Assembly: GCA_040743155.1 (NCBI GenBank) | Contig: JBFLJU010000001.1 | Location: forward strand, 1,981,144-2,045,143 | Direction of reading: 5' to 3' | DNA from: Cycloclasticus sp. | GTDB lineage: Bacteria; Pseudomonadota; Gammaproteobacteria; Methylococcales; Cycloclasticaceae | Length of the DNA stretch: 64,000 nucleotides | Shown: positions 47,835 to 58,716 of the stretch, piece by piece | How positions within the stretch are numbered: position 1 is the stretch's first letter | Layout of the letters: every line of letters starts with the position of its first letter | Program-made: the position numbers and the translations under genes | The notes under the pieces: model-generated | Database searches by the model: none | Told to the model about the DNA's origin: nothing | The model's input: the letters and a program-made list of their open reading frames with translations, nothing else

Positions 47835-48731
47835 TCAACTCAAACTTTTAATATAGGCCTTCAAACCCTCAGACGTTTCCGCGTGCTGTAACCCATAGGC
47901 AATATTGGCCTTTAGATAACCAAGCTTCTCACCACAGTCGTAGGTTTTGCCTGTCATTTTATATGCCTCAACCGATTGCTCAGTCAGCAGCGCATCGATC
48001 GCATCTGTCAGTTGAATTTCACCACCCGCACCAGGCTTACCCTCAGCCAATAAGTCCATCACCCGCGCAGGTAATATATAGCGTCCTATTACCGCAAGGT
48101 TTGAAGGCGCTTCGGCCTGGTTCGGCTTTTCAACCAACCCTCTAATAGCGGTCGATTCGCCTGTCTTCGGCATAACGTTACTACAATCAGCAATACCGTA
48201 TAAATGCACTTTATCAGTCGGCACTTCACCCACCATAATCTGAGCTGAATGATCTCTTTCAAATTCGCCAATCATTTTAGCTAAATCATTACTTTCCTCT
48301 GCCGCGTTATGGACCAAGACATCTGGCAAAATAACTGCAAACGGTTCTTGATTTACCAAACTCGCTGCGCAATAAACCGCATGCCCTAAGCCTCTAGCCT
48401 CTGGTTGGCGAATAGAAACAATAGACACATCTGGTGGCACGATGTTCTGAATAGCACTCAACAACGCCGTTTTGCCCTTCTTCGCTAACTCAGCCTCTAA
48501 CTCATAATGCGCATCAAAGTGATCTTCTATTGAAGACTTACCGCTGCGCGTCACTAGAATAATTTCTTTAATACCAGCCGCTACCGCCTCCTCAACAACG
48601 TGTTGAATAACGGGCTTATCCACTACCGGCATCATCTCTTTAGGAATCGCCTTGCTAGCAGGTAACACACGCGTCCCTAAACCAGCAACGGGTATTACTG
48701 CCATCCTAACTTGACTATTCGTACTATCCAT
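47835..48731 (-). CDS. galU: UTP-glucose-1-phosphate uridylyltransferase
   Basis: This 298-residue enzyme makes UDP-glucose. The nucleotidyltransferase signature AVIPVAGLGTRVLPASKAIPKEMMPV starts at residue 11, as in E. coli GalU, and VVEEAVAAGIKEIILVT follows. The ATG at 48731 lies in the last unit of a 13-bp tandem repeat and has only a weak GGA upstream, supplied by the preceding unit. Three earlier ATGs in the repeat open hexapeptide frames (MDSRNG) that stop before or across this start. Translation therefore probably depends on coupling to the upstream dehydratase gene. Confidence 0.96.
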   Translation of the reverse strand: MDSTNSQVRMAVIPVAGLGTRVLPASKAIPKEMMPVVDKPVIQHVVEEAVAAGIKEIILVTRSGKSSIEDHFDAHYELEAELAKKGKTALLSAIQNIVPPDVSIVSIRQPEARGLGHAVYCAASLVNQEPFAVILPDVLVHNAAEESNDLAKMIGEFERDHSAQIMVGEVPTDKVHLYGIADCSNVMPKTGESTAIRGLVEKPNQAEAPSNLAVIGRYILPARVMDLLAEGKPGAGGEIQLTDAIDALLTEQSVEAYKMTGKTYDCGEKLGYLKANIAYGLQHAETSEGLKAYIKSLS

Positions 48732-48774
48732 TTCGACTATCCATTTCGACTATCCATTTCGACTATCCATTTCA
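48723..48774. repeat. Four tandem copies of a 13-bp unit at the dehydratase/galU junction
   Basis: The unit ACTATCCATTTCG begins at 48723, 48736, 48749 and 48762; the last copy differs only in its final base. On the coding (minus) strand each unit contains ATGGATAGT. The array covers the last codons and stop of the dehydratase gene and the start codon of galU. Confidence 0.95.
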
Positions 48775-50735
48775 ATTACATTATCTACGGGTATCCGCTT
48801 TTCATTTTGTTGCTGCTTACTTGACACAATCCCTAGAATTCCGGATTGCGGTTTAAAACCGCTGACAACTTCTACTAAAACTGCTCTAATCGCACCAACG
48901 TCATATTGTTCCGCTGCATTACCTAGCCTTATTAATATTTTCTCCAGCGCCATCCAAGGCACCTCATCCTCTTCGGCGCACATAATTTTAGGGTGCTCGG
49001 TGGAAGATACGTTATTACCAATCAGTAATTCTTCGTACAGTTTTTCACCCGGCCTAAGCCCGGTGTACTTAATATCTAGGTCACCGTCGGGCTGATTTTC
49101 ATCACGCACTTCCAAACCACTCAAATGAATCATCTTTCGTGCCAGATCAAGGATATTGACTGGCTCTCCCATATCCAACACAAACACATCACCACCCTTC
49201 ATCATGGCCCCCGCCTGAATCACTAACTGCGCTGCTTCCGGTATGGTCATAAAGTAACGGATTACTTTGGGGTCTGTCACCGTTACTGGGCCACCCTGTT
49301 GGATTTGCTTTTTAAATAAAGGAATAACCGACCCCGATGAACCCAGCACATTGCCAAATCGCACCATGCTAAATCGCGTGCCGTCAGTTTCCTTATCCAA
49401 CGCTTGCAAAACAAGCTCAGCCACACGCTTGGATGCACCCATTATGTTTGTTGGGCGAACTGCCTTATCCGTTGAAATAAGAATGAACGAGGCCACACCT
49501 GCCGCGATTGCCGCTTGCGCTGTATATAGCGTACCCAATACATTATTTTGAATCGCTTCACTTGGGTTTTGTTCCACCAACGGCACGTGCTTATAAGCCG
49601 CCGCATGGTAAATGGTCTCCACTTTGCATTCTGAGCAAACCTTCTCAATCCTGTTTTTATTAAAGACCGACCCTAGCACTGGCAAAACATTAACCGGCTC
49701 ACCGTAACCTAAAGTTTCATGCAATTGAGCTAGCTCTTTCTCCAAGGCATAAAGCGCATATTCACTATTTTCAAACAGAATTAACTCTCGCGGTTGCAAA
49801 CGTAAAATTTGTCGGCAAAGTTCTGAACCGATTGAACCACCAGCACCCGTTACCATGACAATTTTACTGCTTATATTTCTCCCCATTAACGATTCATTCG
49901 GCGCAACCGGATCACGGCCTAGCAAGTCTTCAATATCAATATCGCGAATATCGTCAACCGTCACCTCTCCCTTTGCTATTTCGGCAAATGTTGGCAATGT
50001 CTTCACCTTTACAGGGTAGGGTTCCAGTAAGGCGATGATTTGCTGACGACGATGACGAGAGATAGACGGCATCGCCAACAAGACATCTGTCACACCGTGT
50101 CTCCCAACTAAGCGGCTTAAATCAGTAAAAGGGAATACTCGAAGGCTATGAATTTGACGTTTATGTAACGAAATATCATCATCAATAAAGCCAGCAACTA
50201 ATATATCACTCCTTAAAGCCAGCTGATCTGCCAACTGTACGCCAGAAGAACCAGCACCATAAATCAGCATTCTATGACCGCTGGCAGGGTTCTCCTTGCC
50301 GCCCAAAAGACCAGCAAACCACCAACGAGCAATCATTCGGCTGCCGCCAATTGTCAGAAGCACCAAAACCCAATTAATAATATGTACTGAACGCGGAACG
50401 TGATCTATTCCTACCAGCAAAACCAAGGCAGCCAATAGTAAAGCGTAAAGTGATACCGCCTTTACAACCACCCACAAGGAATAAAAGCCCAAATAACGAA
50501 CAATTGCTCGATATAAACCCAACCTAATGAAAATTGGCACAGCAACAAAAGGAGCAAATAGAAACAAAATACCCACGTCCGATTTGGGCCAATATAGCTC
50601 CCCCAAACGTAAAGAAAATGAGAGCCAAAGCGTAGCTATTATTACTAAGGTATCAAAAAATAATGTAATACCTCGTTTTACCTGGCGATTTTGAGAGAGT
50701 AGCCATTTTGGCAGTGAAAACACAAGCTTATCCAT
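48750..50735 (-). CDS. WbpM/CapD-like nucleotide-sugar 4,6-dehydratase (polysaccharide biosynthesis)
   Basis: This 661-residue inner-membrane protein has about four N-terminal membrane segments (25-135), a degenerate Rossmann domain (158-240) and a catalytic SDR domain with GAGGSIG (297-303), STDKAVRPTN (421-430) and the M432-x3-K436 pair. The Met in place of the usual Tyr is characteristic of the WbpM/FlaA1 UDP-GlcNAc 4,6-dehydratases that start UDP-QuiNAc/FucNAc-type sugar synthesis. WbpM of Pseudomonas is 665 residues. Its last residues (MDSRNG) are encoded by the 13-bp repeat. Confidence 0.93.
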   Translation of the reverse strand: MDKLVFSLPKWLLSQNRQVKRGITLFFDTLVIIATLWLSFSLRLGELYWPKSDVGILFLFAPFVAVPIFIRLGLYRAIVRYLGFYSLWVVVKAVSLYALLLAALVLLVGIDHVPRSVHIINWVLVLLTIGGSRMIARWWFAGLLGGKENPASGHRMLIYGAGSSGVQLADQLALRSDILVAGFIDDDISLHKRQIHSLRVFPFTDLSRLVGRHGVTDVLLAMPSISRHRRQQIIALLEPYPVKVKTLPTFAEIAKGEVTVDDIRDIDIEDLLGRDPVAPNESLMGRNISSKIVMVTGAGGSIGSELCRQILRLQPRELILFENSEYALYALEKELAQLHETLGYGEPVNVLPVLGSVFNKNRIEKVCSECKVETIYHAAAYKHVPLVEQNPSEAIQNNVLGTLYTAQAAIAAGVASFILISTDKAVRPTNIMGASKRVAELVLQALDKETDGTRFSMVRFGNVLGSSGSVIPLFKKQIQQGGPVTVTDPKVIRYFMTIPEAAQLVIQAGAMMKGGDVFVLDMGEPVNILDLARKMIHLSGLEVRDENQPDGDLDIKYTGLRPGEKLYEELLIGNNVSSTEHPKIMCAEEDEVPWMALEKILIRLGNAAEQYDVGAIRAVLVEVVSGFKPQSGILGIVSSKQQQNEKRIPVDNVIEMDSRNG

Positions 50736-50822
50736 GCTGAAATTTGTATACTGAGTTTATCTTCATATAGACCAACAATTACGATGTGAAATACCAAAAC
50801 CCCATTTGTTTTGGATAATATA

Positions 50823-50844
50823 TTTTATAATTTTTATTATAAAA
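50823..50844. repeat. AT-only perfect hairpin
   Basis: TTTTATAAT (50823-50831), TTTT, ATTATAAAA (50836-50844). It lies between the hipBA-like relic and the dehydratase gene. It may overlap the promoter of the dehydratase-galU-pgi unit. Confidence 0.5.
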
Positions 50845-50867
50845 TCCAAGCTACTCCATTAAGCTCG

Positions 50868-51246
50868 CTAAATGCTCGAGTACTTTTCGCTTATCCATTG
50901 CCCCGCCTTTACGATGTAATCATCCAGTTTAAGTGTAGCTTGGTTTCAACCTGAAACAGCACTTTTGGCCGCACACCACTTAAAAGTGGGAATTGCCACG
51001 AAGCATAACAGGAGCCTACCACGTAACCCCTCAAGTGTTTGAAGTACCGTTTCCCTTTTAACTGTAGTTCATATCCTAAGTAGGCAACGATTTTGTGCCC
51101 CTTCCGCATACCATTGACACTCGCCCGCCAATTTTCTAGCGCGTTAATCGTTACACGCGAAAGGCCTGTATGTTCCGCCAGCACATGTTAAAAATTTTAT
51201 TCTCGACTGACGCAAGTAATACGCAACCTAACTCTTTAAAATCCAT
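50868..51246 (-). pseudogene. Decayed hipBA-like module (XRE regulator plus HipA-kinase fragment)
   Basis: The remnant opens with a good ribosome site (AGGTGG) and ATG at 51246 encoding MDFKELGCVLLASVENK, an XRE-type N-terminus. The frame then breaks near 51186, and the recognition helix continues in another frame (LAEHTGLSRVTINALENWRAS, then YLGYELQL). Further on the same frame reads FPLLSGVRPKVLFQ, resembling the SGVQPKVL block of HipA kinases. After a second shift near 50936, TLKLDDYIVKAG (50901-50936) resembles the next HipA core strand, ending at a stop at 50868. The N-terminal HipA subdomain and all C-terminal catalytic parts are missing. The HTH part is clear; the HipA part is a motif-based inference. 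Confidence 0.6.
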
Positions 51247-51288
51247 ATTTACCACCTAAATTTAAAGTATTTAATGCGAGCTGAACAC

Positions 51289-51849
51289 TTAGTGCGAGAC
51301 ACCATCCCGCCTTATCACTTTTACAAACGTTAACCAAAGAATATAGATATCGAAGAAAAATGATCGCCGCCGTAAATACTCAGCATCTAAATCAACTTTT
51401 TGAAAAACGGGAAGCTCGTCTCGACCATTCACCTGCGCCCAACCGGTTAAACCCGGCAATAATTCATGCACACTTTTTTCTGTCCGGAACACAATCAGAT
51501 CCTCCTGATTAAACAGTGCAGGACGGGGCCCAACAAAGCTCATATCACCTTTTAAAATGCACCATAACTGAGGTAGTTCATCTAAACTAGATTTGCGCAG
51601 AAAGTCACCTATTGGCGTCAGAACACTTTTAGGGTCTTGCAATAAATGAGTCGCAACAGCAGGCGTATCAATCTTCATACTCCGAAACTTGGGCATTTTA
51701 AAAATCACATTATCAATACCTACCCGATCCGACCAATACAGCGCAGGGCCTTTTGAGGTTAATCGCACCACAATAGCTACAAGGCAAATTGGAACAACCA
51801 ACATAAAAACGGCAAGCAACGCCAATAACAGATCAAACAGTCTTTTCAT
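51289..51849 (-). CDS. Monotopic phosphoglycosyl transferase (initiating sugar transferase)
   Basis: This 186-residue PglC/WecP-type enzyme transfers a sugar-1-phosphate from a UDP-sugar to undecaprenyl phosphate, the first step of repeat-unit assembly. A re-entrant N-terminal hydrophobic helix (about 5-30), FRSMK, the catalytic D90-E91 (SSLDELPQL), GDMSFVGPRP and PGLTGWAQVNGRDEL are all present. It is the minimal (non-WbaP) size class. It overlaps the preceding epimerase gene by 17 bases, suggesting that the epimerase makes its substrate. Confidence 0.93.
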   Translation of the reverse strand: MKRLFDLLLALLAVFMLVVPICLVAIVVRLTSKGPALYWSDRVGIDNVIFKMPKFRSMKIDTPAVATHLLQDPKSVLTPIGDFLRKSSLDELPQLWCILKGDMSFVGPRPALFNQEDLIVFRTEKSVHELLPGLTGWAQVNGRDELPVFQKVDLDAEYLRRRSFFFDIYILWLTFVKVIRRDGVSH

Positions 51850-52816
51850 TTATCTCAGCATCCGCTATTTTCTTTAGTTGCTCATCCATTGTGCTAACGG
51901 GCTTCCAGCCCAATACACCACGTGCTTTCGAATTATCCACCTGTAAAGAAGAAAATAAACGCATCGCAACATCCTCCTTACCCACCAACTTTGCTGCAAG
52001 CTCCATCCAACTTGTTTGCACAGGAATAAGCCACTGTTTTTTACCGAATGCCTTTGCTACTTTACGCAAAAGTTCAGTTGTCGAAACATCTTGATTATCT
52101 GAAATTAAAAATATTTCATTTGCCGCTTTAGGTGATTTCTCCCTATCCGCACACAATGCAATAAAATCCACCAAGTTATCTAATGCTACTAAAGAACGTT
52201 TATTGTGGATAGCGCCTAGAGGTAAAGGAATTCCTTTTCTCACCCACTTCACCATAGAAGAAAAGTTAGCTTTCACACCGGGCCCATAAACCAAAGGAGA
52301 ACGAATAATAACCGCCTCCATATCCGTTTTAAGCGCTAACGCCAACAAGCCTTGCTCAGCTTCATACTTAGACAAACCATAATGATCTACTGGAATATAC
52401 TCATCACACGGTAAAAAAGGGCATTCAAGTCGAGTAAATTCACCATTAACTTTAATCGAACTTAAAAACACAAATCGCTTAACGCCAGCTTCTTCAGCCA
52501 TTCGAGCCAAAATCAAAGCTGCATCACGATTGACCTTTCTATATTCAGTCAAAGAACCCGATGCATCATCATTCATAATATGCACACGAGCTGCCACATG
52601 TATAACAGTATCTACACCATCAAAAAGAGAGGGCTTTGAACCCAGCGAATCTTCGGTCAATACCGATAAATCGCCTATAACGACTTGTTGAACAATGCTT
52701 GATAAACCTGCTGACTTTTTACGCACACCAGCCAAAACCTCGATACTATCTGCCAGTAAACACTCCACCAACGCCTTACCAACAAAACCTGTTGCACCAA
52801 TTAACATTATTTTCAT
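51833..52816 (-). CDS. NAD-dependent epimerase/dehydratase (nucleotide-sugar SDR)
   Basis: This 327-residue extended short-chain dehydrogenase has GATGFVG (7-13) and the catalytic Y146-x3-K150. It resembles UDP-hexose C4 epimerases or reductases that pair with small phosphoglycosyl transferases in O-antigen loci, for example those making QuiNAc or FucNAc. Together with the WbpM-like dehydratase it could yield UDP-QuiNAc or a related sugar for the initiating transferase. The exact reaction is not determined. A good GAGG ribosome site overlaps the end of a mini-ORF upstream. Confidence 0.88.
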   Translation of the reverse strand: MKIMLIGATGFVGKALVECLLADSIEVLAGVRKKSAGLSSIVQQVVIGDLSVLTEDSLGSKPSLFDGVDTVIHVAARVHIMNDDASGSLTEYRKVNRDAALILARMAEEAGVKRFVFLSSIKVNGEFTRLECPFLPCDEYIPVDHYGLSKYEAEQGLLALALKTDMEAVIIRSPLVYGPGVKANFSSMVKWVRKGIPLPLGAIHNKRSLVALDNLVDFIALCADREKSPKAANEIFLISDNQDVSTTELLRKVAKAFGKKQWLIPVQTSWMELAAKLVGKEDVAMRLFSSLQVDNSKARGVLGWKPVSTMDEQLKKIADAEINEKTV

Positions 52817-52820
52817 TTTG

Positions 52821-52892
52821 TTACCTCGGAAAACAGAACGTACACCATGGAAAAAACCTTACATTTATCTTCGTTTTTAATTCAGAATTCAT
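52821..52892 (-). CDS. Possible 23-residue leader/small protein before the epimerase
   Basis: An ATG at 52892 with a strong AAAGGA site encodes 23 residues (N-terminus MNSELKTKINVRFF, two Cys near the C-terminus). It stops at 52821, 4 bases before the epimerase ATG, and its final AGG codon is part of the epimerase ribosome site. It could serve translational coupling; no family is recognised. Confidence 0.3.
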   Translation of the reverse strand: MNSELKTKINVRFFPWCTFCFPR

Positions 52893-53173
52893 ATCCTTTC
52901 CTTTAAAACTTCTAAGGTATTGCCCCGAGCGCATTGCAGGTCACTTATAGATTCATTCGTTTTATTTACTGCCACTGCAAATAGCTTATACTACGGTTGT
53001 AAGCTAGGAAACCGTTCAACGAGTGCTATCAACAACATCTAAATAAAGCTTGTTTTTCAGCCCCCCTCCTTAACTCTCTGAAGAGGAACAGCCCTCGCAT
53101 ACGCTTTCCATTACTGACAGCGTATGCGTTAATGTAAAACCTACCCCTCATTTGTTTTTTCAACTCCTTGAAT
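52893..53173. other. 280-base gap inside the polysaccharide operon, with a perfect hairpin
   Basis: CGCATACGCT (53096-53105) and AGCGTATGCG (53119-53128) make a 10-bp stem with a 13-base loop, without a T run. The gap divides the D-rhamnose glycosyltransferase genes from the epimerase/initiating transferase genes and may hold an internal promoter. A 117-codon frame at 53029-53382 runs mostly over the glycosyltransferase gene in another frame and is not called. Confidence 0.5.
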
Positions 53174-54298
53174 TCACCGGCAATTACTAGCATCAAGTAG
53201 CTTTTTATATAATGCAACATACGAACTAGCCATCTGCTTCGCTGTAAATAACTTCCAATATCTCTCTTCAGCTCGCTTACCCATTTCCCCTGCTTCCTCT
53301 GGATTATTCCACAAATAATCCATCGCCTGCCGTAAAGCAATAGGGTCACTGGGCGGCACAACCACACCTGTTTCTTTGTCAATATTTATATACGTTGTTC
53401 CTGTACCAATCTCGCTAGAAATCAGAGGCTTTCCATACATAGCCCCCTCTAATAAGGAAATACCAAAAGCTTCAGAACGAAGGTGAGAAGGAAAAACAAC
53501 CGCATAACAAAGCTCAAGAAGCGCAACCTTATCCTCATCAGGTAAAAAACCAACAAAGTAGATGTTCTGCAAACCTAGTTTCAAAACCTGCTCTTTCAGC
53601 GCCTGTTCGACAGGCCCCGCACCCATGATGACAATTGGGTAATTGGTTGTACGAGCCGCCTCTATTAAAATATGGAGGCCTTTATAATATCGAAGAACCC
53701 CTAAAAATAGGAAAAACCGGGAACCAACCTTCTCCCTCCAAGTCTGTAACCTTTCCAAAGAGGGCTTAAGGTAAAGGCTCTTATCAAGCCCATAAGGGAT
53801 CACACTGACCTTACCCTTAAACCGAGAAAGTGTCGTGCTACTTTTGAGATAGCTGGGTGATGCTGCCACAATGTGGCTCACACTTCTTAGAAACTGCCTT
53901 TTCAATGGCCGGTAAAGTCTTAATAAAGTCTTCTGCTTAATAATATCTGAGTGATAAGAGACAACACTCGGTTTATTAAGCCCTGATAGCAGATGCAAAA
54001 TATCCGTAAAGGGGTAGGGAAAATGATAATGAATAATGTCTGCTTTTTTTGCTAATTGCCGAAATCGATAAAATGCAGATATTGAAAATGGTGTTGAAGC
54101 TATTTCAAAATTTGATTTACAACGGTAAACTTTATGCCCATCGACCTCAACAACCCTATCTACCTTAGATGGGCTAAGCACTAAAACTTCTGAATCGCAC
54201 CCATGAGGCTCAGTACCTCGTACCAACTGATTAATAACTTGCTCAACACCACCAATGGTATCGGGCAAATAGGTTTTGTAAAAATGAAGAACTTTCAT
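53174..54298 (-). CDS. GT4-family glycosyltransferase (possibly D-rhamnosyltransferase, WbpZ-like)
   Basis: This 374-residue GT-B retaining transferase has N-terminal KTYLPDTIGGVEQVINQLVRG and nucleotide-site VIPYGLDKSLYLKP, FLGVLRYYKGLHILIEA and the E-x7-E motif SEAFGISLLEGAMYGKPLI. Adjacent rmd and gmd genes make GDP-D-rhamnose, and the pairing with another GT4 gene resembles the wbpY-wbpZ pair of the Pseudomonas common polysaccharide. D-rhamnose specificity is inferred from that context only. It starts 2 bases after the neighbouring GT4 gene. Confidence 0.88.
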   Translation of the reverse strand: MKVLHFYKTYLPDTIGGVEQVINQLVRGTEPHGCDSEVLVLSPSKVDRVVEVDGHKVYRCKSNFEIASTPFSISAFYRFRQLAKKADIIHYHFPYPFTDILHLLSGLNKPSVVSYHSDIIKQKTLLRLYRPLKRQFLRSVSHIVAASPSYLKSSTTLSRFKGKVSVIPYGLDKSLYLKPSLERLQTWREKVGSRFFLFLGVLRYYKGLHILIEAARTTNYPIVIMGAGPVEQALKEQVLKLGLQNIYFVGFLPDEDKVALLELCYAVVFPSHLRSEAFGISLLEGAMYGKPLISSEIGTGTTYINIDKETGVVVPPSDPIALRQAMDYLWNNPEEAGEMGKRAEERYWKLFTAKQMASSYVALYKKLLDASNCR

Positions 54299-54300
54299 AA

Positions 54301-55425
54301 CTAAGCCAAACGCCTATAGGTAATAGCCCTTTCAAAAGAAGAAACTAGTTGTCGAGCCGAACTATCCCAACTAAACCTAGCCACGTTTGTTTTGGCGTTT
54401 TCAGCAAGTTTGCCACGCAATTCTCCATTGAGAATAAGCTGCCTCAAGCCTTTTTCTATCGAATGAATATTTTGCGCATCAACTAGCAACCCCGCATCAC
54501 CTGCAACCTCAGGCATAGACGAGTTATCCGCCGTTAAAACAGGTACTCCATGCACCATCGCCTCAAGTAAGGGCAACCCAAATCCCTCATACAAAGAAGG
54601 CATGGCTAAGAATTCAGCATGTGAATATAACGCACTTAACAGCTCCTCATCCACATAGCCCAGCAGTCTGACATACTCACTCAAACTTAAACGAGTAACC
54701 TCATCCGCTACATTTACATCACCCCACCCTTTACCACCCACAATAACTAGATTCGCCTGAGCTTTAACCTCTGTTGGCAAAAGAGCATAGGCTTCTAGTA
54801 GACGAGTAAGATTCTTACGTGGCTCCAGTGTCCCTACAAAAAGAAAGTAAGGAGCATGAATGCCATACTCAGCAAGCATATTGAAAGAGATGTCACTTGG
54901 GGTACAAGTTGCGGCCAAAGGTATAACCAGCAATTGCTTAGAACTCAGATGATATTCAAGTTTAAGCGCCCTCGCTGTTGACTGAGAATCGGCAACAACA
55001 ACATCGGCTGAACGTACTGCATAAGGCATTTGAAGTCTCTCCAGCAGATATGTTGCTGAACGCATCGTCTCACTAACATACTTCCATGCAAGATCATGGA
55101 TAGTAACAACGCTAGGAATACTCCTTGGCAAGAAGCGAGGAAGCCGATGTGACGGCCCCCAAAAAACATCCACCTCATCTTTTTTTGCCCATAAAGGCAA
55201 ATAACTCTCAGACCACAGCTGCCTTAATACACCATGACGCCAGTTTATTTCTCTAAAGTGCGCACCTGTCAAATTTGCTTTCACATCGTCTGAAATGGGC
55301 GACGGACTATAAAGGTACAGAGCAATATTTTCAATCTTAAGTAAAGCACGACACATTTCTAAAGTGTAACGCCCTATACCCGTTAGTGGGCGTGATAACA
55401 GCCTAGCATCAACACCAACCTTCAC
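54301..55425 (-). CDS. GT4-family glycosyltransferase (WbpY-like)
   Basis: This 374-residue transferase opens with VGVDARLLSRPLTGIGRYTLEM, typical of WbpY/mannosyl- or rhamnosyltransferases. It has YFLFVGTLEPRKNLTRLLEAY and the E-x7-E motif YEGFGLPLLEAMVHGVPVL. It starts on the base after the rmd stop and is followed by the second GT4. A GDP-D-rhamnose or GDP-mannose donor is likely from context. Confidence 0.9.
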   Translation of the reverse strand: MKVGVDARLLSRPLTGIGRYTLEMCRALLKIENIALYLYSPSPISDDVKANLTGAHFREINWRHGVLRQLWSESYLPLWAKKDEVDVFWGPSHRLPRFLPRSIPSVVTIHDLAWKYVSETMRSATYLLERLQMPYAVRSADVVVADSQSTARALKLEYHLSSKQLLVIPLAATCTPSDISFNMLAEYGIHAPYFLFVGTLEPRKNLTRLLEAYALLPTEVKAQANLVIVGGKGWGDVNVADEVTRLSLSEYVRLLGYVDEELLSALYSHAEFLAMPSLYEGFGLPLLEAMVHGVPVLTADNSSMPEVAGDAGLLVDAQNIHSIEKGLRQLILNGELRGKLAENAKTNVARFSWDSSARQLVSSFERAITYRRLA

Positions 55426-56285
55426 TCAGCATACCATCCTTTCGTCTTTCAACATCCATCGCAGTGTTGCCTCTAATTCCAATGGCTGCCAGCCATCTAT
55501 TAACTGTCTCAATCGTGAATTATCACCCGCAAGAACCCGCACTTCATTTGCACGAACAAAATCAGGATTCACCTGGACTTCAATCTGCTGCCCAGTAATC
55601 TTTTCACACAAGCCAATAACTTCTCGTAAGGTATAAGCATTCCCAGAACAAACATTAATGGTTTCACCTACCGGGCAAGCCTCCATCAATTTTCTATAAG
55701 CCTCCGATACGGATCGAACATCCCCAAAATCCCTAGAAACATCCAAGTTCCCCAGTTCAATAACTTTTTTATTCTCACGAAAATGCGCCACTATCTTAGG
55801 GATCAAAAACTTATCGTCTTGCCCAATACCCGTGTAGTTAAATGGTCGCGTAATAAACAGTGGTAACCTGTCTGCCCATAACCGCGCCATATTTTCCATC
55901 GCAAGTTTACTAACCGCATAATCATTGGCCGGGTCTGGCAAAGCACTTTCAGCCAAAATACCTTCCGAGCGATTACCATACACATTAGCACTACTTGCCA
56001 ACAACACCGCACGTACATAAGAGGCATGTTCCGCCAAAGAGCTCAGCAAGTTACGGGTTCCTAATAAATTCACTTGATAAAATGCATTCGCATCACCATG
56101 CCCAACAAAGGCAACCCCTGCAAGGTGAACAACCGCTTCCGGCTGTATTCGCTTTACTTCAGCGGCAATTGCGTCATATTCATTTAAATCTGCTTGTAAG
56201 CCAATAACAACGTGTCCATTCGCTTCAAGCTCGGTTTTTAGGTGTTGCCCTGTAAAACCATTAAGCCCCGTCACTAATACTCGCA

Positions 56286-56286
<1 letters not shown>
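55426..56286 (-). CDS. rmd: GDP-6-deoxy-D-mannose reductase (GDP-D-rhamnose synthase)
   Basis: This 286-residue SDR has GLNGFTGQHL at the NAD(P) site and the catalytic Y-x3-K in DYAVSKLAMENM. It reduces the 4-keto intermediate made by Gmd to GDP-D-rhamnose. Length and motifs fit Rmd rather than the larger epimerase-reductase Fcl/WcaG that leads to GDP-L-fucose. It overlaps the gmd stop by one base. Confidence 0.9.
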
Positions 56287-57966
<1,680 letters not shown>

Positions 57967-57970
<4 letters not shown>

Positions 57971-58713
57971 AAAGAAAGCCGCTTAAATATCGCTTCGGGA
58001 ATATGTCGAATAACCAGCATGATCCAACGCCAAACCCCAGGTAAATAAACTGCATTTCGCCGCTGTTCGACAGCTTTCACAATACCTTGGGCAATAGTTT
58101 CTGGCTGCACCCACAATAGCCCCTTTTTATCAAACTGCACAGTCATAGGTGTATCGACAAAACCGGGCTTGATCGACACTACGGCCACACCCTTTTTCGC
58201 CAACCGATTTCGCAAACCCTGCAAAAATATGGTTACCATGCCTTTAGCTGCCCCATAGACATAATTACTCTGCCGGCCACGATCACCCGCCACAGAACTA
58301 ATAGCAGCGATAACACCTGAGCCTTGCGCTTCAAACCGATTCGCGGCCAAAGTAAGCAGTGAAATCACACTCAACGCATTGGTTTGTATCTCGTCCATTG
58401 TCTGACCAACAGATAACTCACAAGCCTTTTGATCTGGCAGGGTACCATGGGCGATGAAAACCACGTCGACTCCACCCAATACCGCTTCGGCACGAGAAAA
58501 TATACTCTCATGCTGCTCAAGATCGTTCAGGTTAGCGGACATGCTGTCTAAATACTGTCCAGGGGAGGCACGTACGCGTAAATCCGCCAACTGATTTTCC
58601 AGTTTGGCCCTGTCACGTCCGACAAGAAAGAGACTATGCCCCTGAGCCACCCAGAGACGAGCGCAAGCACACGCGATAGCCGAGGTAGCCCCAAAAATAA
58701 TAAATCGTTTCAT
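57967..58713 (-). CDS. DprE2-like short-chain reductase
   Basis: This 248-residue SDR has the nucleotide motif GATSAIACACARLW (8-21), ISSVAGDRGRQSNYVYGAAKG with the catalytic Y-x3-K, and KPGFVDTPMT. It is similar in layout to mycobacterial DprE2, which reduces the keto intermediate to decaprenyl-phosphoryl-D-arabinofuranose. It stands directly behind the DprE1-like gene (3-base gap), as in actinobacteria. Confidence 0.88.
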
Positions 58714-58716
58714 AAA

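Noticed and set aside
48723-48774. CRISPR-like array
   Set aside because: Direct repeats are contiguous 13-mers without spacers and lie within coding sequence.
50736-51288. Insertion sequence remnant
   Set aside because: No terminal inverted repeats or transposase motifs; the residues fit an XRE/HipA relic better.
53029-53382. 117-codon frame on the minus strand
   Set aside because: It lies mostly over the 3' end of the GT4 gene in another frame, with an implausible residue mix (very high Arg/Lys/Trp).
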